DNA of 19,324 nucleotides, taken from an uncultured Oscillospiraceae bacterium. Its GTDB lineage: Bacteria; Bacillota; Clostridia; Oscillospirales; Oscillospiraceae. A program made the translations under genes and the position numbers. Location: NCBI GenBank assembly GCA_934670025.1, contig CAKUOS010000041.1, positions 1 through 19,324 of the forward strand. The letters are read 5' to 3'. Every line of letters begins with the position of its first letter. The stretch's first letter is position 1. A model generated the notes under the pieces. That model was not told the DNA's origin and ran no database searches. It was given only the letters and a program-made list of their open reading frames with translations. Positions 8,300 through 15,511 of this stretch are shown one piece after another.

Positions 8300-8347
8300 T
8301 TTGGACGGTGCAAATTGTAGGGGCCGATGTGGGCATCGCCCTCTACA
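8300..8347 (+). repeat. Palindromic intergenic repeat, copy 1
   Basis: Core GGGCCGATG (8321-8329), TGGG, then CATCGCCC (8334-8341, one base short of a perfect arm), with outer GTAG/CTAC. The 30 nt at 8300-8329 match the reverse complement of 9818-9847 at 27 of 30 positions. It lies in the tyrS 5' UTR between the T-box terminator and the ribosome binding site. Confidence 0.8.
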
Positions 8348-8392
8348 GGCTTCATTCCAACGCAATACAAATATAGAAGGAGAATCACAACA

Positions 8393-9619
8393 ATGGGTAT
8401 TTATGAAGAGCTGCAAGCCAGAGGCTTGATCGCGCAGGTCACGGACGAGCCGCAGATCCGCGAAATGGTCAACAACGGCAAGGCCACGTTCTACATCGGC
8501 TTCGACTGCACGGCAGACTCGCTGCACGTCGGCCATTTCATGGCGCTGTGCCTCATGAAGCGGCTGCAAATGGCGGGCAACAAGCCCATCGCCCTCATCG
8601 GCGACGGCACGACCCGCATCGGCGATCCCTCCGGGCGCACGGATATGCGCAAGATGCTCACGCCCGAGGACATCAATCACAACGCCGAATGCTTCAAAAA
8701 GCAGATGGAGCGCTTCATCGACTTCGGGCCGGGTAAGGCCATGATGCTGCGCAACAGCGAATGGCTGCTGCCGCTCAACTATATCGACCTGCTGCGCGAG
8801 GTCGGCGCCTGCTTCTCGGTCAACAATATGCTGCGCGCCGAATGCTACAAGCAGCGTATGGAAAAGGGCCTGTCCTTCCTCGAATTCAACTACATGATCA
8901 TGCAGTCCTACGACTTCTACTATATGTTCCAGCACTACGGCTGCAATATGCAGTTCGGCGGCAACGATCAGTGGTCGAATATGCTCGGCGGCACGGAGCT
9001 CATCCGCCGCAAGCTCGGCAAGGACGCGCAGGCCATGACCATCACGCTGCTTCTGAACTCCGAGGGCAAGAAGATGGGCAAGACCGCCTCGGGCGCCGTC
9101 TGGCTCGACCCGAACAAGACCAGCCCCTTCGATTTCTATCAGTACTGGCGCAACGTCGGCGACGCGGACGTGCTCAAGTGCATCCGGATGCTGACGTTCC
9201 TGCCGCTCGAGCAGATCGACGAGATGGACAAGTGGGAAGGCAGCCAGCTCAATCAGGCCAAGGAAATTCTGGCGTTCGAGCTGACCAAGCTCGTCCACGG
9301 CGAGGAAGAGGCCAAAAAGGCCGAGGCCGGCGCGAAGGCGCTCTTCGGCGGCAGCGGCAGCAGCGAGCATATGCCGTCGACCGAGCTGACGGACGAAGAC
9401 TTCACCGACGGCAGGATCGACACCCTGACGCTGCTTGTCAAGTGCGGTCTGGCCGCGTCCAAGGGCGAGGGCCGCCGGCTTGTTCAGCAGGGCGGCGTCA
9501 GCGTGAACGACGAAAAGGTCACGGATTTCTCCGCGACGTTTGAAAAGTCCGTCTTTACAGGCGACGGCGCTGTCATCCGCAAGGGCAAAAAGGTCTTCCA
9601 CAAGGCGTTTGTGAAATAA
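8393..9619 (+). CDS. tyrS: Tyrosyl-tRNA synthetase
   Basis: This class I synthetase charges tRNA-Tyr with tyrosine using ATP. The product is 408 aa. HVGH (45-48) is the HIGH motif, and KMGKT (227-231) replaces KMSKS, a variant seen in TyrZ-type enzymes. An S4 RNA-binding domain lies at about 345-400. GAAGGAG ends about 10 nt before the ATG at 8393. A terminator follows, so the unit is monocistronic with its T-box leader. Confidence 0.96.
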   Translation: MGIYEELQARGLIAQVTDEPQIREMVNNGKATFYIGFDCTADSLHVGHFMALCLMKRLQMAGNKPIALIGDGTTRIGDPSGRTDMRKMLTPEDINHNAECFKKQMERFIDFGPGKAMMLRNSEWLLPLNYIDLLREVGACFSVNNMLRAECYKQRMEKGLSFLEFNYMIMQSYDFYYMFQHYGCNMQFGGNDQWSNMLGGTELIRRKLGKDAQAMTITLLLNSEGKKMGKTASGAVWLDPNKTSPFDFYQYWRNVGDADVLKCIRMLTFLPLEQIDEMDKWEGSQLNQAKEILAFELTKLVHGEEEAKKAEAGAKALFGGSGSSEHMPSTELTDEDFTDGRIDTLTLLVKCGLAASKGEGRRLVQQGGVSVNDEKVTDFSATFEKSVFTGDGAVIRKGKKVFHKAFVK

Positions 9620-9629
9620 TCTTATGTTA

Positions 9630-9660
9630 ACCGCCCGGTGCGAGTCGCCGGGCGGTTTTT
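9630..9660 (+). terminator. Intrinsic terminator of tyrS
   Basis: CCGCCCGG (9631-9638) pairs with CCGGGCGG (9648-9655) around a 9-nt loop, followed by five T residues. It lies 11 nt after the tyrS stop. Confidence 0.92.
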
Positions 9661-9727
9661 CGGTCAGAAAAGGCTTCCGGACAGCGCCGGGGCCGACAGG
9701 CGCATGATTCTCCGCCTCTCATTGCAG

Positions 9728-9768
9728 GGGCCGATGCCCACATCGGCCCGGCAGCGGGCACGTCCAAA
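9728..9768 (-). repeat. Palindromic intergenic repeat, copy 2 (degenerate flank)
   Basis: Perfect 9-bp arms GGGCCGATG (9728-9736) and CATCGGCCC (9741-9749) around CCCA. The right flank ends in GTCCAAA (9762-9768), as in copy 3, but the segment between is diverged and one or two bases shorter. Confidence 0.75.
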
Positions 9769-9804
9769 ACGCGAAAGCCTTCGGCGAATTCGTAACTTCC
9801 CCAC

Positions 9805-9847
9805 GGGCCGATGTGGGCATCGGCCCCTACGATTCGCACAGTCCAAA
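9805..9847 (-). repeat. Palindromic intergenic repeat, copy 3
   Basis: Perfect 9-bp arms at 9805-9813 and 9818-9826 around TGGG, followed by CTACGATTCGCACA and GTCCAAA (9841-9847). It is inverted relative to copy 1. Together with copy 2 it fills most of the 9661-9879 intergenic stretch, where I see no gene. Confidence 0.82.
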
Positions 9848-9903
9848 GTCTCCCATTATAGAGGACGGAGTAAATTCACATGGTTTTGATTATGGAGGAC
9901 ATC

Positions 9904-10953
9904 ATGACAACAGACGTGCTGAAACGGCTTCGGCTTTCCAATCAGTTTCTGACGCAGCCGGGCAAACGACTGCCGGTCGTACAGGCGCTGAACGGCTTGC
10001 AGGCGCAGTATCTTTCCAACGCGCTGCACGCCATGCGGCTGCGCAGCATGGATTTTGACGCAGACCATGCCGCGGACGGACTTGTGAAGGGCTGGACGCT
10101 CCGCGGCACGATGCACATCTTCGCCGCGTCCGATCTGCCGCTTTTTCTGCACAGCGGCTGCCGCTATCGCAGCCGCGACTGGACGATCCCATCCTTCTGG
10201 AACCAGCGCCCGGACTGGGCGCTGACGCCGCAGCGGCAGGCATATTTCTCCGACCTGATCGTAGACGCGCTCACGCCGGGGCCGCTTTCACGCGAGACGC
10301 TCAAAGCGCGCTGCCGCGCGGCCGGAATGACGGAGGCAGAGGAAGCGTCGATGTTTCATCCGTGGGGCGGCGGCATCCGCGAGCTGTGTGAGCGCGGCTT
10401 TCTCTGCGCCGTCGTCAGCGAGGAAAAAATCTTCCGACTCTGCCCGCCGTTTACGCCGATGGAAGAGCAGGACGCGCTGCTGGAGCAGACGCGTCGGTAT
10501 TTTACCGGCTATGCACCGGCCTCTGTCCGGGACGCGGCATATTATTTCGGCACAACGCAGACGGAGATCAAAAAGCGGCTCTCACAGCTCCCGCTGGAGG
10601 CCGCTGCATCCGACGGACAGCGGCTGTATGCCATGCAACCTGACCGGACGCAGGCCCCGCCGCTCCCGGATTGTCTGCTCCTGGCGGGCTTTGACCCGCT
10701 GATGCTGGGATATGAGAAAAAACAGAACATTTTCCTGCCGCAGGAATATCTGCGCGGCATTTTCAGCCTGTCGGGTATCGTCATGCCGCCGGTTCTGCTG
10801 CGCGGCACGGTCGCAGGGCGCTGGAAGCTGCGCGGAAAGCGGCTGCTCGTCACGCAGTTCCGTCCGTTTTCCACGGAGGAGCGCGATTCTGCGGCGCAGG
10901 CCGCGGCGCGGCTCTGGGGCGAAGCCGTGCGCCCCGTTTTTCAGGAGGCATAA
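9904..10953 (+). CDS. Winged-helix AlkZ-like protein (HTH_42), putative DNA glycosylase
   Basis: The product is 349 aa and resembles the winged-helix DNA-binding (HTH_42, PF06224) family. Members include AlkZ and E. coli YcaQ, glycosylases that remove alkylated bases or unhook interstrand crosslinks. The LQAQ motif near the N-terminus (Q33, Q35) fits the QxQ active-site pattern of AlkZ-like members rather than the QxD of YcaQ. The start at 9904 has GGAGG 5 nt upstream (9894-9898). An earlier in-frame ATG at 9880 also has a GGAG about 9 nt before it, so eight extra residues are possible. AlkZ relatives in producers protect against a self-made toxin, but no biosynthetic cluster is visible here, so a general repair role is more likely. 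I see no terminator before the next gene. Confidence 0.82.
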   Translation: MTTDVLKRLRLSNQFLTQPGKRLPVVQALNGLQAQYLSNALHAMRLRSMDFDADHAADGLVKGWTLRGTMHIFAASDLPLFLHSGCRYRSRDWTIPSFWNQRPDWALTPQRQAYFSDLIVDALTPGPLSRETLKARCRAAGMTEAEEASMFHPWGGGIRELCERGFLCAVVSEEKIFRLCPPFTPMEEQDALLEQTRRYFTGYAPASVRDAAYYFGTTQTEIKKRLSQLPLEAAASDGQRLYAMQPDRTQAPPLPDCLLLAGFDPLMLGYEKKQNIFLPQEYLRGIFSLSGIVMPPVLLRGTVAGRWKLRGKRLLVTQFRPFSTEERDSAAQAAARLWGEAVRPVFQEA

Positions 10954-10959
10954 TCGCCC

Positions 10960-10988
10960 TTTTCAAACGCAAAAATCCATGCTATACT
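10960..10988 (+). promoter_or_regulatory. Candidate promoter for cwlD-radA
   Basis: TATACT (10983-10988) with a weak -35 TTTTCA (10960-10965), spacer 17 nt, in the 71-nt gap before the amidase gene. The -35 matches the consensus at four of six bases. Confidence 0.5.
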
Positions 10989-11024
10989 TTTCTCAGCCCG
11001 CATACGCTTGTATGGGGTGATCGA

Positions 11025-11744
11025 ATGAGAAAATGGATCGATACCGCGCTGCCGGTCCTGCTGTTTGCGACGGTTTTGTATTTCTGCGTGTTTGCCGTCA
11101 TCGTGCATCAGAAGACCATCGAGACTGCGCGAATGCAGGACGCGCCCGTCACGGTCGTGCTCGACGCCGGGCATGGCGGGGAAGACGGCGGCGCGACGGG
11201 CGTCAGCGGCACGTCGGAGGCTGCGCTCAATCTTGCGATCTCGCTGCGGCTGCGCGATCTGCTGCGCCTCGCGGGCGTGCCGGTCGTGATGATCCGCGAG
11301 ACGGACACCGCCGTCTACACGGGCGAATGCCGCACGATCGCGGAGAAAAAAGTCTCTGACATCCGCAACCGCACCGAAACGGCCAACGGTACGGAAAACG
11401 CGCTGCTGGTGAGCATTCACCAGAACTTTTTCACGGAAGGCAAATACCACGGCGCGCAGGTCTTTTACGCGAAGACGGACGGCAGTCAGGCGCTGGCCGA
11501 GCGGTTGCAGATGGAGCTTGCGCGGACGCTCGAACCGTCCAACCGGCGGCAGTGCAAAAAGGCCGGCGGTGTGTATCTCATGGAGCACGCAGCGTGCCCG
11601 GCTGTGCTGATCGAATGCGGCTTTCTCTCCAACTATGAGGAGGAACAGCGGCTGCTCGAACCGGAATATCAGAAAAAGCTCGCCGCCGCGATCGCAGGAA
11701 CGATCTCGGTCTGGCGTTCGGAGGCAGGAACAAATGAAGTCTAA
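11025..11744 (+). CDS. cwlD: N-acetylmuramoyl-L-alanine amidase, CwlD-like
   Basis: This amidase_3 zinc hydrolase cleaves the amide bond between N-acetylmuramic acid and L-alanine. The product is 239 aa, close to Bacillus CwlD (about 237). It has an N-terminal membrane anchor or uncleaved signal (about 5-28). Zinc ligands are H50 in DAGHGG, E65 and H132 in SIHQN, and the catalytic glutamate is E197 in IECGFLSN. There are no wall-binding repeats. CwlD works with PdaA to form muramic-delta-lactam in the spore cortex, so the gene suggests, but does not prove, endospore formation. GGGGTGA precedes the ATG. The 3' end overlaps radA by 11 nt. Confidence 0.85.
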   Translation: MRKWIDTALPVLLFATVLYFCVFAVIVHQKTIETARMQDAPVTVVLDAGHGGEDGGATGVSGTSEAALNLAISLRLRDLLRLAGVPVVMIRETDTAVYTGECRTIAEKKVSDIRNRTETANGTENALLVSIHQNFFTEGKYHGAQVFYAKTDGSQALAERLQMELARTLEPSNRRQCKKAGGVYLMEHAACPAVLIECGFLSNYEEEQRLLEPEYQKKLAAAIAGTISVWRSEAGTNEV

Positions 11745-13092
11745 AACCGTGTTCGTCTGCAAAAACTGCGGCAATGAAACGCCGCGCTGGCAGGGGCAGT
11801 GCCCGGCCTGCGGCGCCTGGAACACCATCATCGAATTTGAAGATAAACCTGCGCCCGCGGCAAAGACCGGCGTCCGCACGGCGGGCGCCGCCACGCCGAA
11901 AAAGCTCAAGGACGTGACAGGGGAGCAGGAGATCCGCTTCCAGACCGGTATGTCCGAGCTTGACCGGGTGCTCGGCGGCGGCGCGGTGCGCGGCTCTCTC
12001 GTGCTGGTCGGCGGCGCGCCGGGCATCGGCAAATCGACGCTGCTGCTGCAAATCTGCGCATTCCTTGGAAAAACGCTCAAAATTCTCTATGTTTCCGGTG
12101 AGGAATCGGAACGGCAGATCAAGATGCGCGCCGACCGGCTTCAGGTCGCGTCGGACGAGCTGTATATCCTGTCCGAGACGGATCTGACGGAAATTCTCGC
12201 GGCGGTCGACGCCTTACAGCCCGATATCCTGATCGCCGACTCCATCCAGACGCTCTACAATCCCGCAAATACGTCGTCTCCGGGCAGCATTTCGCAGGTC
12301 AAGGACTGCACGATGACGCTCATGCAGCTGGCCAAGAGCAGCGGCGTGACGGTGTTCGTCGTCGGACACGTGAATAAAGAGGGCGCGATCGCAGGCCCGA
12401 AGGTGCTCGAGCACATGGTCGACTGCGAGCTGTTCTTCGAGGGCGAGCACGCCAGCAGCTACCGCATCCTGCGCGCGGCGAAGAACCGCTTCGGATCGAC
12501 AAACGAGATCGGCGTATTTGAGATGGAGGGCCGTGGCCTCATCGAGGTCCCGAATCCCTCGGAGATGCTGCTGGCCGGCCGGCCTCTGAACGCGCCCGGC
12601 ACGTGCGTGGCGTGCGTGATGGAGGGTACAAGGCCGGTTCTGGCGGAAATTCAGGCGCTCGTCGCGCGGACGAGCTTCAACGTGCCGCGCCGCACGGCCG
12701 ACGGCTTTGATTTTAACCGTGCAAATCTGATGCTGGCCGTGCTGGAAAAGCGCGGCGGCGTCAATATCGGGATGTCCGACGCTTACATCAACGTCATCGG
12801 CGGCTTACAGATCGACGAGCCCGCGGCGGATCTTGCGCTCGTGCTCGCCGCGGCGTCGAGCTTCCGCGACAAGCCCGTCGACCCGGCGACCGCCGCCATC
12901 GGCGAGGTCGGCCTGACCGGGGAGATCCGCGCCGTGACGGGTTTGCAGCAGCGGCTGACCGAAGCTGCGCGCACGGGCTTTAAAACGTGCATCATCCCGC
13001 GCCACGGCACGGGCAATCTCGCCGCACCGGAGGGCATGGAGCTTCTGCGTGTGCGAAATATCCGCGAAGCCATCGAGCTCGCGCTGTCTTAG
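11734..13092 (+). CDS. radA: DNA repair protein RadA (Sms)
   Basis: RadA is a RecA-like, DnaB-type helicase that promotes branch migration in homologous recombination. The product is 452 aa, the normal length. It has a C4 zinc finger (C9, C12, C23, C26), Walker A GGAPGIGKST (K100), the RadA-specific KNRFG motif (250-254), and a Lon-protease-like C-terminal domain lacking protease residues. The start at 11734 puts the zinc finger at the right place and has GGAGG (11720-11724) upstream. Longer in-frame extensions overlap cwlD and are not supported. Confidence 0.96.
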   Translation: MKSKTVFVCKNCGNETPRWQGQCPACGAWNTIIEFEDKPAPAAKTGVRTAGAATPKKLKDVTGEQEIRFQTGMSELDRVLGGGAVRGSLVLVGGAPGIGKSTLLLQICAFLGKTLKILYVSGEESERQIKMRADRLQVASDELYILSETDLTEILAAVDALQPDILIADSIQTLYNPANTSSPGSISQVKDCTMTLMQLAKSSGVTVFVVGHVNKEGAIAGPKVLEHMVDCELFFEGEHASSYRILRAAKNRFGSTNEIGVFEMEGRGLIEVPNPSEMLLAGRPLNAPGTCVACVMEGTRPVLAEIQALVARTSFNVPRRTADGFDFNRANLMLAVLEKRGGVNIGMSDAYINVIGGLQIDEPAADLALVLAAASSFRDKPVDPATAAIGEVGLTGEIRAVTGLQQRLTEAARTGFKTCIIPRHGTGNLAAPEGMELLRVRNIREAIELALS

Positions 13093-13103
13093 GAGGAACG
13101 ATC

Positions 13104-13676
13104 ATGGAAGTGCGCAAACTGCTGGACGTTTTACATATTGCCGAGCGGCTCAAGGACGAGCTGCGCCACTGCGAGACTTCGAAAGGACGGCGCGAAAGCG
13201 TCGCCGAGCACAGCTGGCGGCTGGCGCTGACGGCGTTTTTCCTGCGGGACGAGTTCCCGGCGCTCGACATGGACAAGGTCATCAAGATGTGCCTCATCCA
13301 TGATCTCGGCGAGTGCTTCACCGGCGATATCCCAACGTTCCTGAAGACGGCGAAGGACGAAACGAAGGAGGATACCGCGCTGTTTGACTGGGTCGCGTCG
13401 CTGCCCGCGCCGTATGACACGGAGCTTGCCGCGCTCTATACCGAGATGTCGGCGCTCGAAACGCAGGAGGCGAAGCTCTACAAGGCGCTCGACAAGCTCG
13501 AGGCCGTCATCCAGCACAACGAATCGGATATCCGTTCGTGGGAGCCGCTGGAATACGATCTGAACCTCACGTATGCTGACGACGCGGTCGCGTTCTCGCC
13601 ATATCTGCGGCAGCTGCGCGAGGCCATCCGCGACGATACGAAGGCCAAGATCGCCGCCGCGCAGAAATCCGAGTAA
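13104..13676 (+). CDS. HD-domain protein, 5'-deoxynucleotidase-like (YfbR/HDDC2 type)
   Basis: The product is 190 aa. It has the metal-binding H36 in SVAEHSW, H66/D67 in LIHDLGE, and a later conserved aspartate in ALDKLEAV. This pattern matches the YfbR/HDDC2 branch of HD phosphohydrolases, which dephosphorylate deoxynucleoside 5'-monophosphates. The substrate is inferred from the family. AGGAGG lies just after the radA stop, and the ATG at 13104 is 11 nt from that stop, so the gene is probably cotranscribed with radA. A longer in-frame reading from 12987 is rejected because it overlaps radA and lacks a better ribosome site. Confidence 0.85.
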   Translation: MEVRKLLDVLHIAERLKDELRHCETSKGRRESVAEHSWRLALTAFFLRDEFPALDMDKVIKMCLIHDLGECFTGDIPTFLKTAKDETKEDTALFDWVASLPAPYDTELAALYTEMSALETQEAKLYKALDKLEAVIQHNESDIRSWEPLEYDLNLTYADDAVAFSPYLRQLREAIRDDTKAKIAAAQKSE

Positions 13677-13681
13677 AACCC

Positions 13682-13706
13682 GCCCCGGAAAAAATTTTTC
13701 CGGGGC
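13682..13706 (+). terminator. GC/AT palindrome, probable terminator after the HD gene
   Basis: GCCCCGG (13682-13688) pairs with CCGGGGC (13700-13706); the interior A-run and T-run extend the stem. There is no clean T-tract after the stem, and the next bases form the -35 of the padR promoter, so its strength is uncertain. Confidence 0.6.
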
Positions 13707-13740
13707 TTGACTTTTCCACCACTAGTGAATATAATCTAGT
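13707..13740 (+). promoter_or_regulatory. padR promoter with candidate PadR operator
   Basis: TTGACT (13707-13712) and TATAAT (13730-13735) are 17 nt apart, a near-consensus sigma-A promoter. ACTAG (13721-13725) and CTAGT (13736-13740) form an inverted repeat that brackets the -10 box. PadR proteins often repress their own genes, so this is a plausible operator, but that is inference. Confidence 0.85.
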
Positions 13741-13765
13741 AGTAATCAAAAACGAAGGTGATGCC

Positions 13766-14092
13766 ATGAACGCACAATACAAAAAAGGCGTGCTGGATCT
13801 GTGCGTGCTGTCGCTGCTGCACAAGCGCGACTGCTACGGCTATGAGATCTCCGAATGTCTCTCCCGGCACATTGACATTGCAGACGGCACGGTCTATCCG
13901 ATCCTGCGGAAGCTGAAAGCGGACGGACTGCTCACGACCTATCTGCAAGAGGAAAGCGGCGGACCGCCGCGCAAGTATTACAGGCTCACGGAGCTTGGGC
14001 GGGAAACGTATCGAAGCGACCGCGCGGAATATCTTCGGTTCACGCAGTCTGTCAGAACATTATTGGAGGATGCAGGCGATGACGAGAAATGA
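13766..14092 (+). CDS. PadR family transcriptional regulator
   Basis: The product is 108 aa, typical of the short PadR subfamily. A winged helix covers about residues 5-85, with CYGYEI in helix 1-2, DGTVYPILRKL as the recognition region, and a basic wing ending in KYYRLTE. A short C-terminal helix allows dimerisation. GAAGGTG precedes the ATG. The 3' end overlaps the DUF1700 gene by 14 nt, a common pairing in which PadR controls a membrane protein operon. The inducing signal is unknown. Confidence 0.92.
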   Translation: MNAQYKKGVLDLCVLSLLHKRDCYGYEISECLSRHIDIADGTVYPILRKLKADGLLTTYLQEESGGPPRKYYRLTELGRETYRSDRAEYLRFTQSVRTLLEDAGDDEK

Positions 14093-14801
14093 ATTTATGA
14101 CGCGGCTGGAAAATGAGCTGCGGAAAAGAAATGTACCGGATCCTGAGGATGTGACCCAGGAATACGAACAGCACTTTGCATTTAAACTGGCGGACGGATA
14201 TGCAGAAGAAGAAATTACCGCAAAGCTGGGAAGCCCGGAGGCGCTGGCCGCGCAGTTTGAATCCGCGCCGCAGCCGGGCGCGAAGCGCTCCGCCGTTTTG
14301 ACGTGGCTGTGGCTCGGCTGGGCCGACCTGTTCTTTGGTATTTTTGCCGTTCTGCTGCTGTCGTTCGGCGTCGTGCTGGCCGCGTGCGTGCTGAGCTTCG
14401 GCCTGACGGGCATGTGCCTGGTCTGCGATCTCGGAACACTGCCGTCTGTCTCGCTGCCGCCGATGCCGTACTGGTGCGGCGCGATCCTCGGGCTGAGTCT
14501 GCTGGCGCTGTGCGCGCTGTCGGTCGTGGGCCGTATCTGGTTTTTCGCGTTCGTGCAGCAGATCTTCCGCGCCTATGGGCGCTTCCATCAGAACGCGCTT
14601 GCGCCGTGCCGGGGTGGGGCAGTGCTGCCCGCGCTCCCGCTTGCGCCGCAGTTCGCGCCGAAGAAAAAGCGCCGGCTGCGCACCGCAGCGCTCATCGCAC
14701 TGCTGCTGTTCGCGGTCTGCTTCGTGCTCGGCTATGCGGCGTGCAGCCTGTCCGCGGGTGATCTTCAGTTCTGGCACGTCTGGGGCTGGTTCGGCCGCTG
14801 A
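14079..14801 (+). CDS. DUF1700 membrane protein, PadR partner
   Basis: The product is 240 aa. The N-terminal 60 residues are the soluble helical DUF1700 part, containing the typical LGSPEALAAQF segment. They are followed by hydrophobic segments at about 72-115, 130-165 and 205-232. The start at 14079 is chosen because GGAGG (14065-14069) lies 9 nt upstream and because the conserved N-terminus begins there. PadR-DUF1700 pairs are frequent in Bacillota and are often linked to envelope stress. The DUF4097 gene that often follows is absent here; a terminator comes instead. Confidence 0.85.
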   Translation: MTRNEFMTRLENELRKRNVPDPEDVTQEYEQHFAFKLADGYAEEEITAKLGSPEALAAQFESAPQPGAKRSAVLTWLWLGWADLFFGIFAVLLLSFGVVLAACVLSFGLTGMCLVCDLGTLPSVSLPPMPYWCGAILGLSLLALCALSVVGRIWFFAFVQQIFRAYGRFHQNALAPCRGGAVLPALPLAPQFAPKKKRRLRTAALIALLLFAVCFVLGYAACSLSAGDLQFWHVWGWFGR

Positions 14802-14836
14802 AATCGGAATGAAGATCCATCCAAATCTCACATAAG

Positions 14837-14871
14837 ACAAAACGAACCTGCCGATGGCAGGTTCGTTTTGT
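14837..14871. terminator. Bidirectional terminator
   Basis: A perfect 16-bp stem (14837-14852 with 14856-14871) around a GAT loop, with A-rich and T-rich ends. It lies between two convergent genes and can stop both. Confidence 0.93.
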
Positions 14872-14889
14872 GTATCGGCGCGGTGCGCG

Positions 14890-15333
14890 TCATTTTTTCT
14901 TCCAGTGGTCGAGCTGCGGCACCACGGCCTCCATATGCGCCCGGACCTGCTCCGCGGGCCAGCTTTCGCTCGCCATATGCGTCACGCAGAAATCGATCAG
15001 CTGCTCCTTGCTCGTGTACTTGAATTCGCCGTCGGTGTAGCACCACTTGCAGTATTCCTCGTTGAACGAGCCGTCGGGCTCCTTGCTGAGCGTGCTGTCC
15101 TCAAGCGGCATCCCGCAGCACTGGCAGACGAGCTTCCGCGGCGAACCCAGCAGCGTATTGATCGAAACGTCATAGAACGCGGACAGCTGCTTCAGCGTCT
15201 CCAGACTGGGCGTCGTTTCGCCGGTCTCCCAGCGCGACACCGCCTGTCTTGTGACAAAGACCTTTTCGGCCAGCTCGTCCTGCGACAGCCCTCTTTTTGC
15301 GCGCAGTTCATGCAGAATTTCCTTCGTATCCAT
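14890..15333 (-). CDS. XRE-family regulator fused to a zinc ribbon
   Basis: The product is 147 aa. A Cro/CI helix-turn-helix covers residues 4-62 (SQDELAEK, then VTRQAVSRWETG). A short cysteine domain follows, with C70, C72, C73 and C95/C98 in CKWC, resembling the putative zinc ribbon domain PF12674. The C-terminus is helical. The start at 15333 is preferred because GGAGGT (minus strand, 15346-15341) lies 7 nt upstream. The ATG at 15348 overlaps that site and would add five residues. The fused zinc ribbon may sense metal or redox state, or may bind a partner; nothing here decides this. Confidence 0.88.
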   Translation of the reverse strand: MDTKEILHELRAKRGLSQDELAEKVFVTRQAVSRWETGETTPSLETLKQLSAFYDVSINTLLGSPRKLVCQCCGMPLEDSTLSKEPDGSFNEEYCKWCYTDGEFKYTSKEQLIDFCVTHMASESWPAEQVRAHMEAVVPQLDHWKKK

Positions 15334-15361
15334 CTTAAGCACCTCCATATGTCATGGCAAC

Positions 15362-15390
15362 AGTGTAGCACAGGAATTTCCCGCTGACAA
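15362..15390 (-). promoter_or_regulatory. Promoter for the zinc-ribbon XRE gene
   Basis: On the minus strand, TTGTCA (15390-15385) and TACACT (15367-15362) are 17 nt apart. This is good sigma-A geometry upstream of the gene. Confidence 0.7.
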
Positions 15391-15461
15391 GCAACGCGCA
15401 GTTGCGCTCCCGGCATAAATGTGAAAAAACGGGTAAAATCGCCAGCGCAGCGAATTGTTGC

Positions 15462-15490
15462 GTGACAAACAGGGCGGATTCTGCTATGGT
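15462..15490 (+). promoter_or_regulatory. Promoter for the membrane XRE gene
   Basis: GTGACA (15462-15467) and TATGGT (15485-15490) are 17 nt apart. An ACAA/TTGT pair (15455-15458 with 15465-15468) overlaps the -35 and could be an operator half-site pair; this part is weak. Confidence 0.62.
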
Positions 15491-15511
15491 TGCAGACAGG
15501 AGGGATGCACC

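Noticed and set aside
8045..9601. 518-codon minus-strand frame opposite the T-box and tyrS
   Set aside because: It crosses a T-box, a terminator and a palindromic repeat; part of its peptide is the repeat-derived GRCPHRPL ghost.
9638..10058. Short frames between tyrS and the AlkZ-like gene
   Set aside because: They are read-through of the palindromic repeats, giving the same ghost peptide in both orientations; no ribosome sites.
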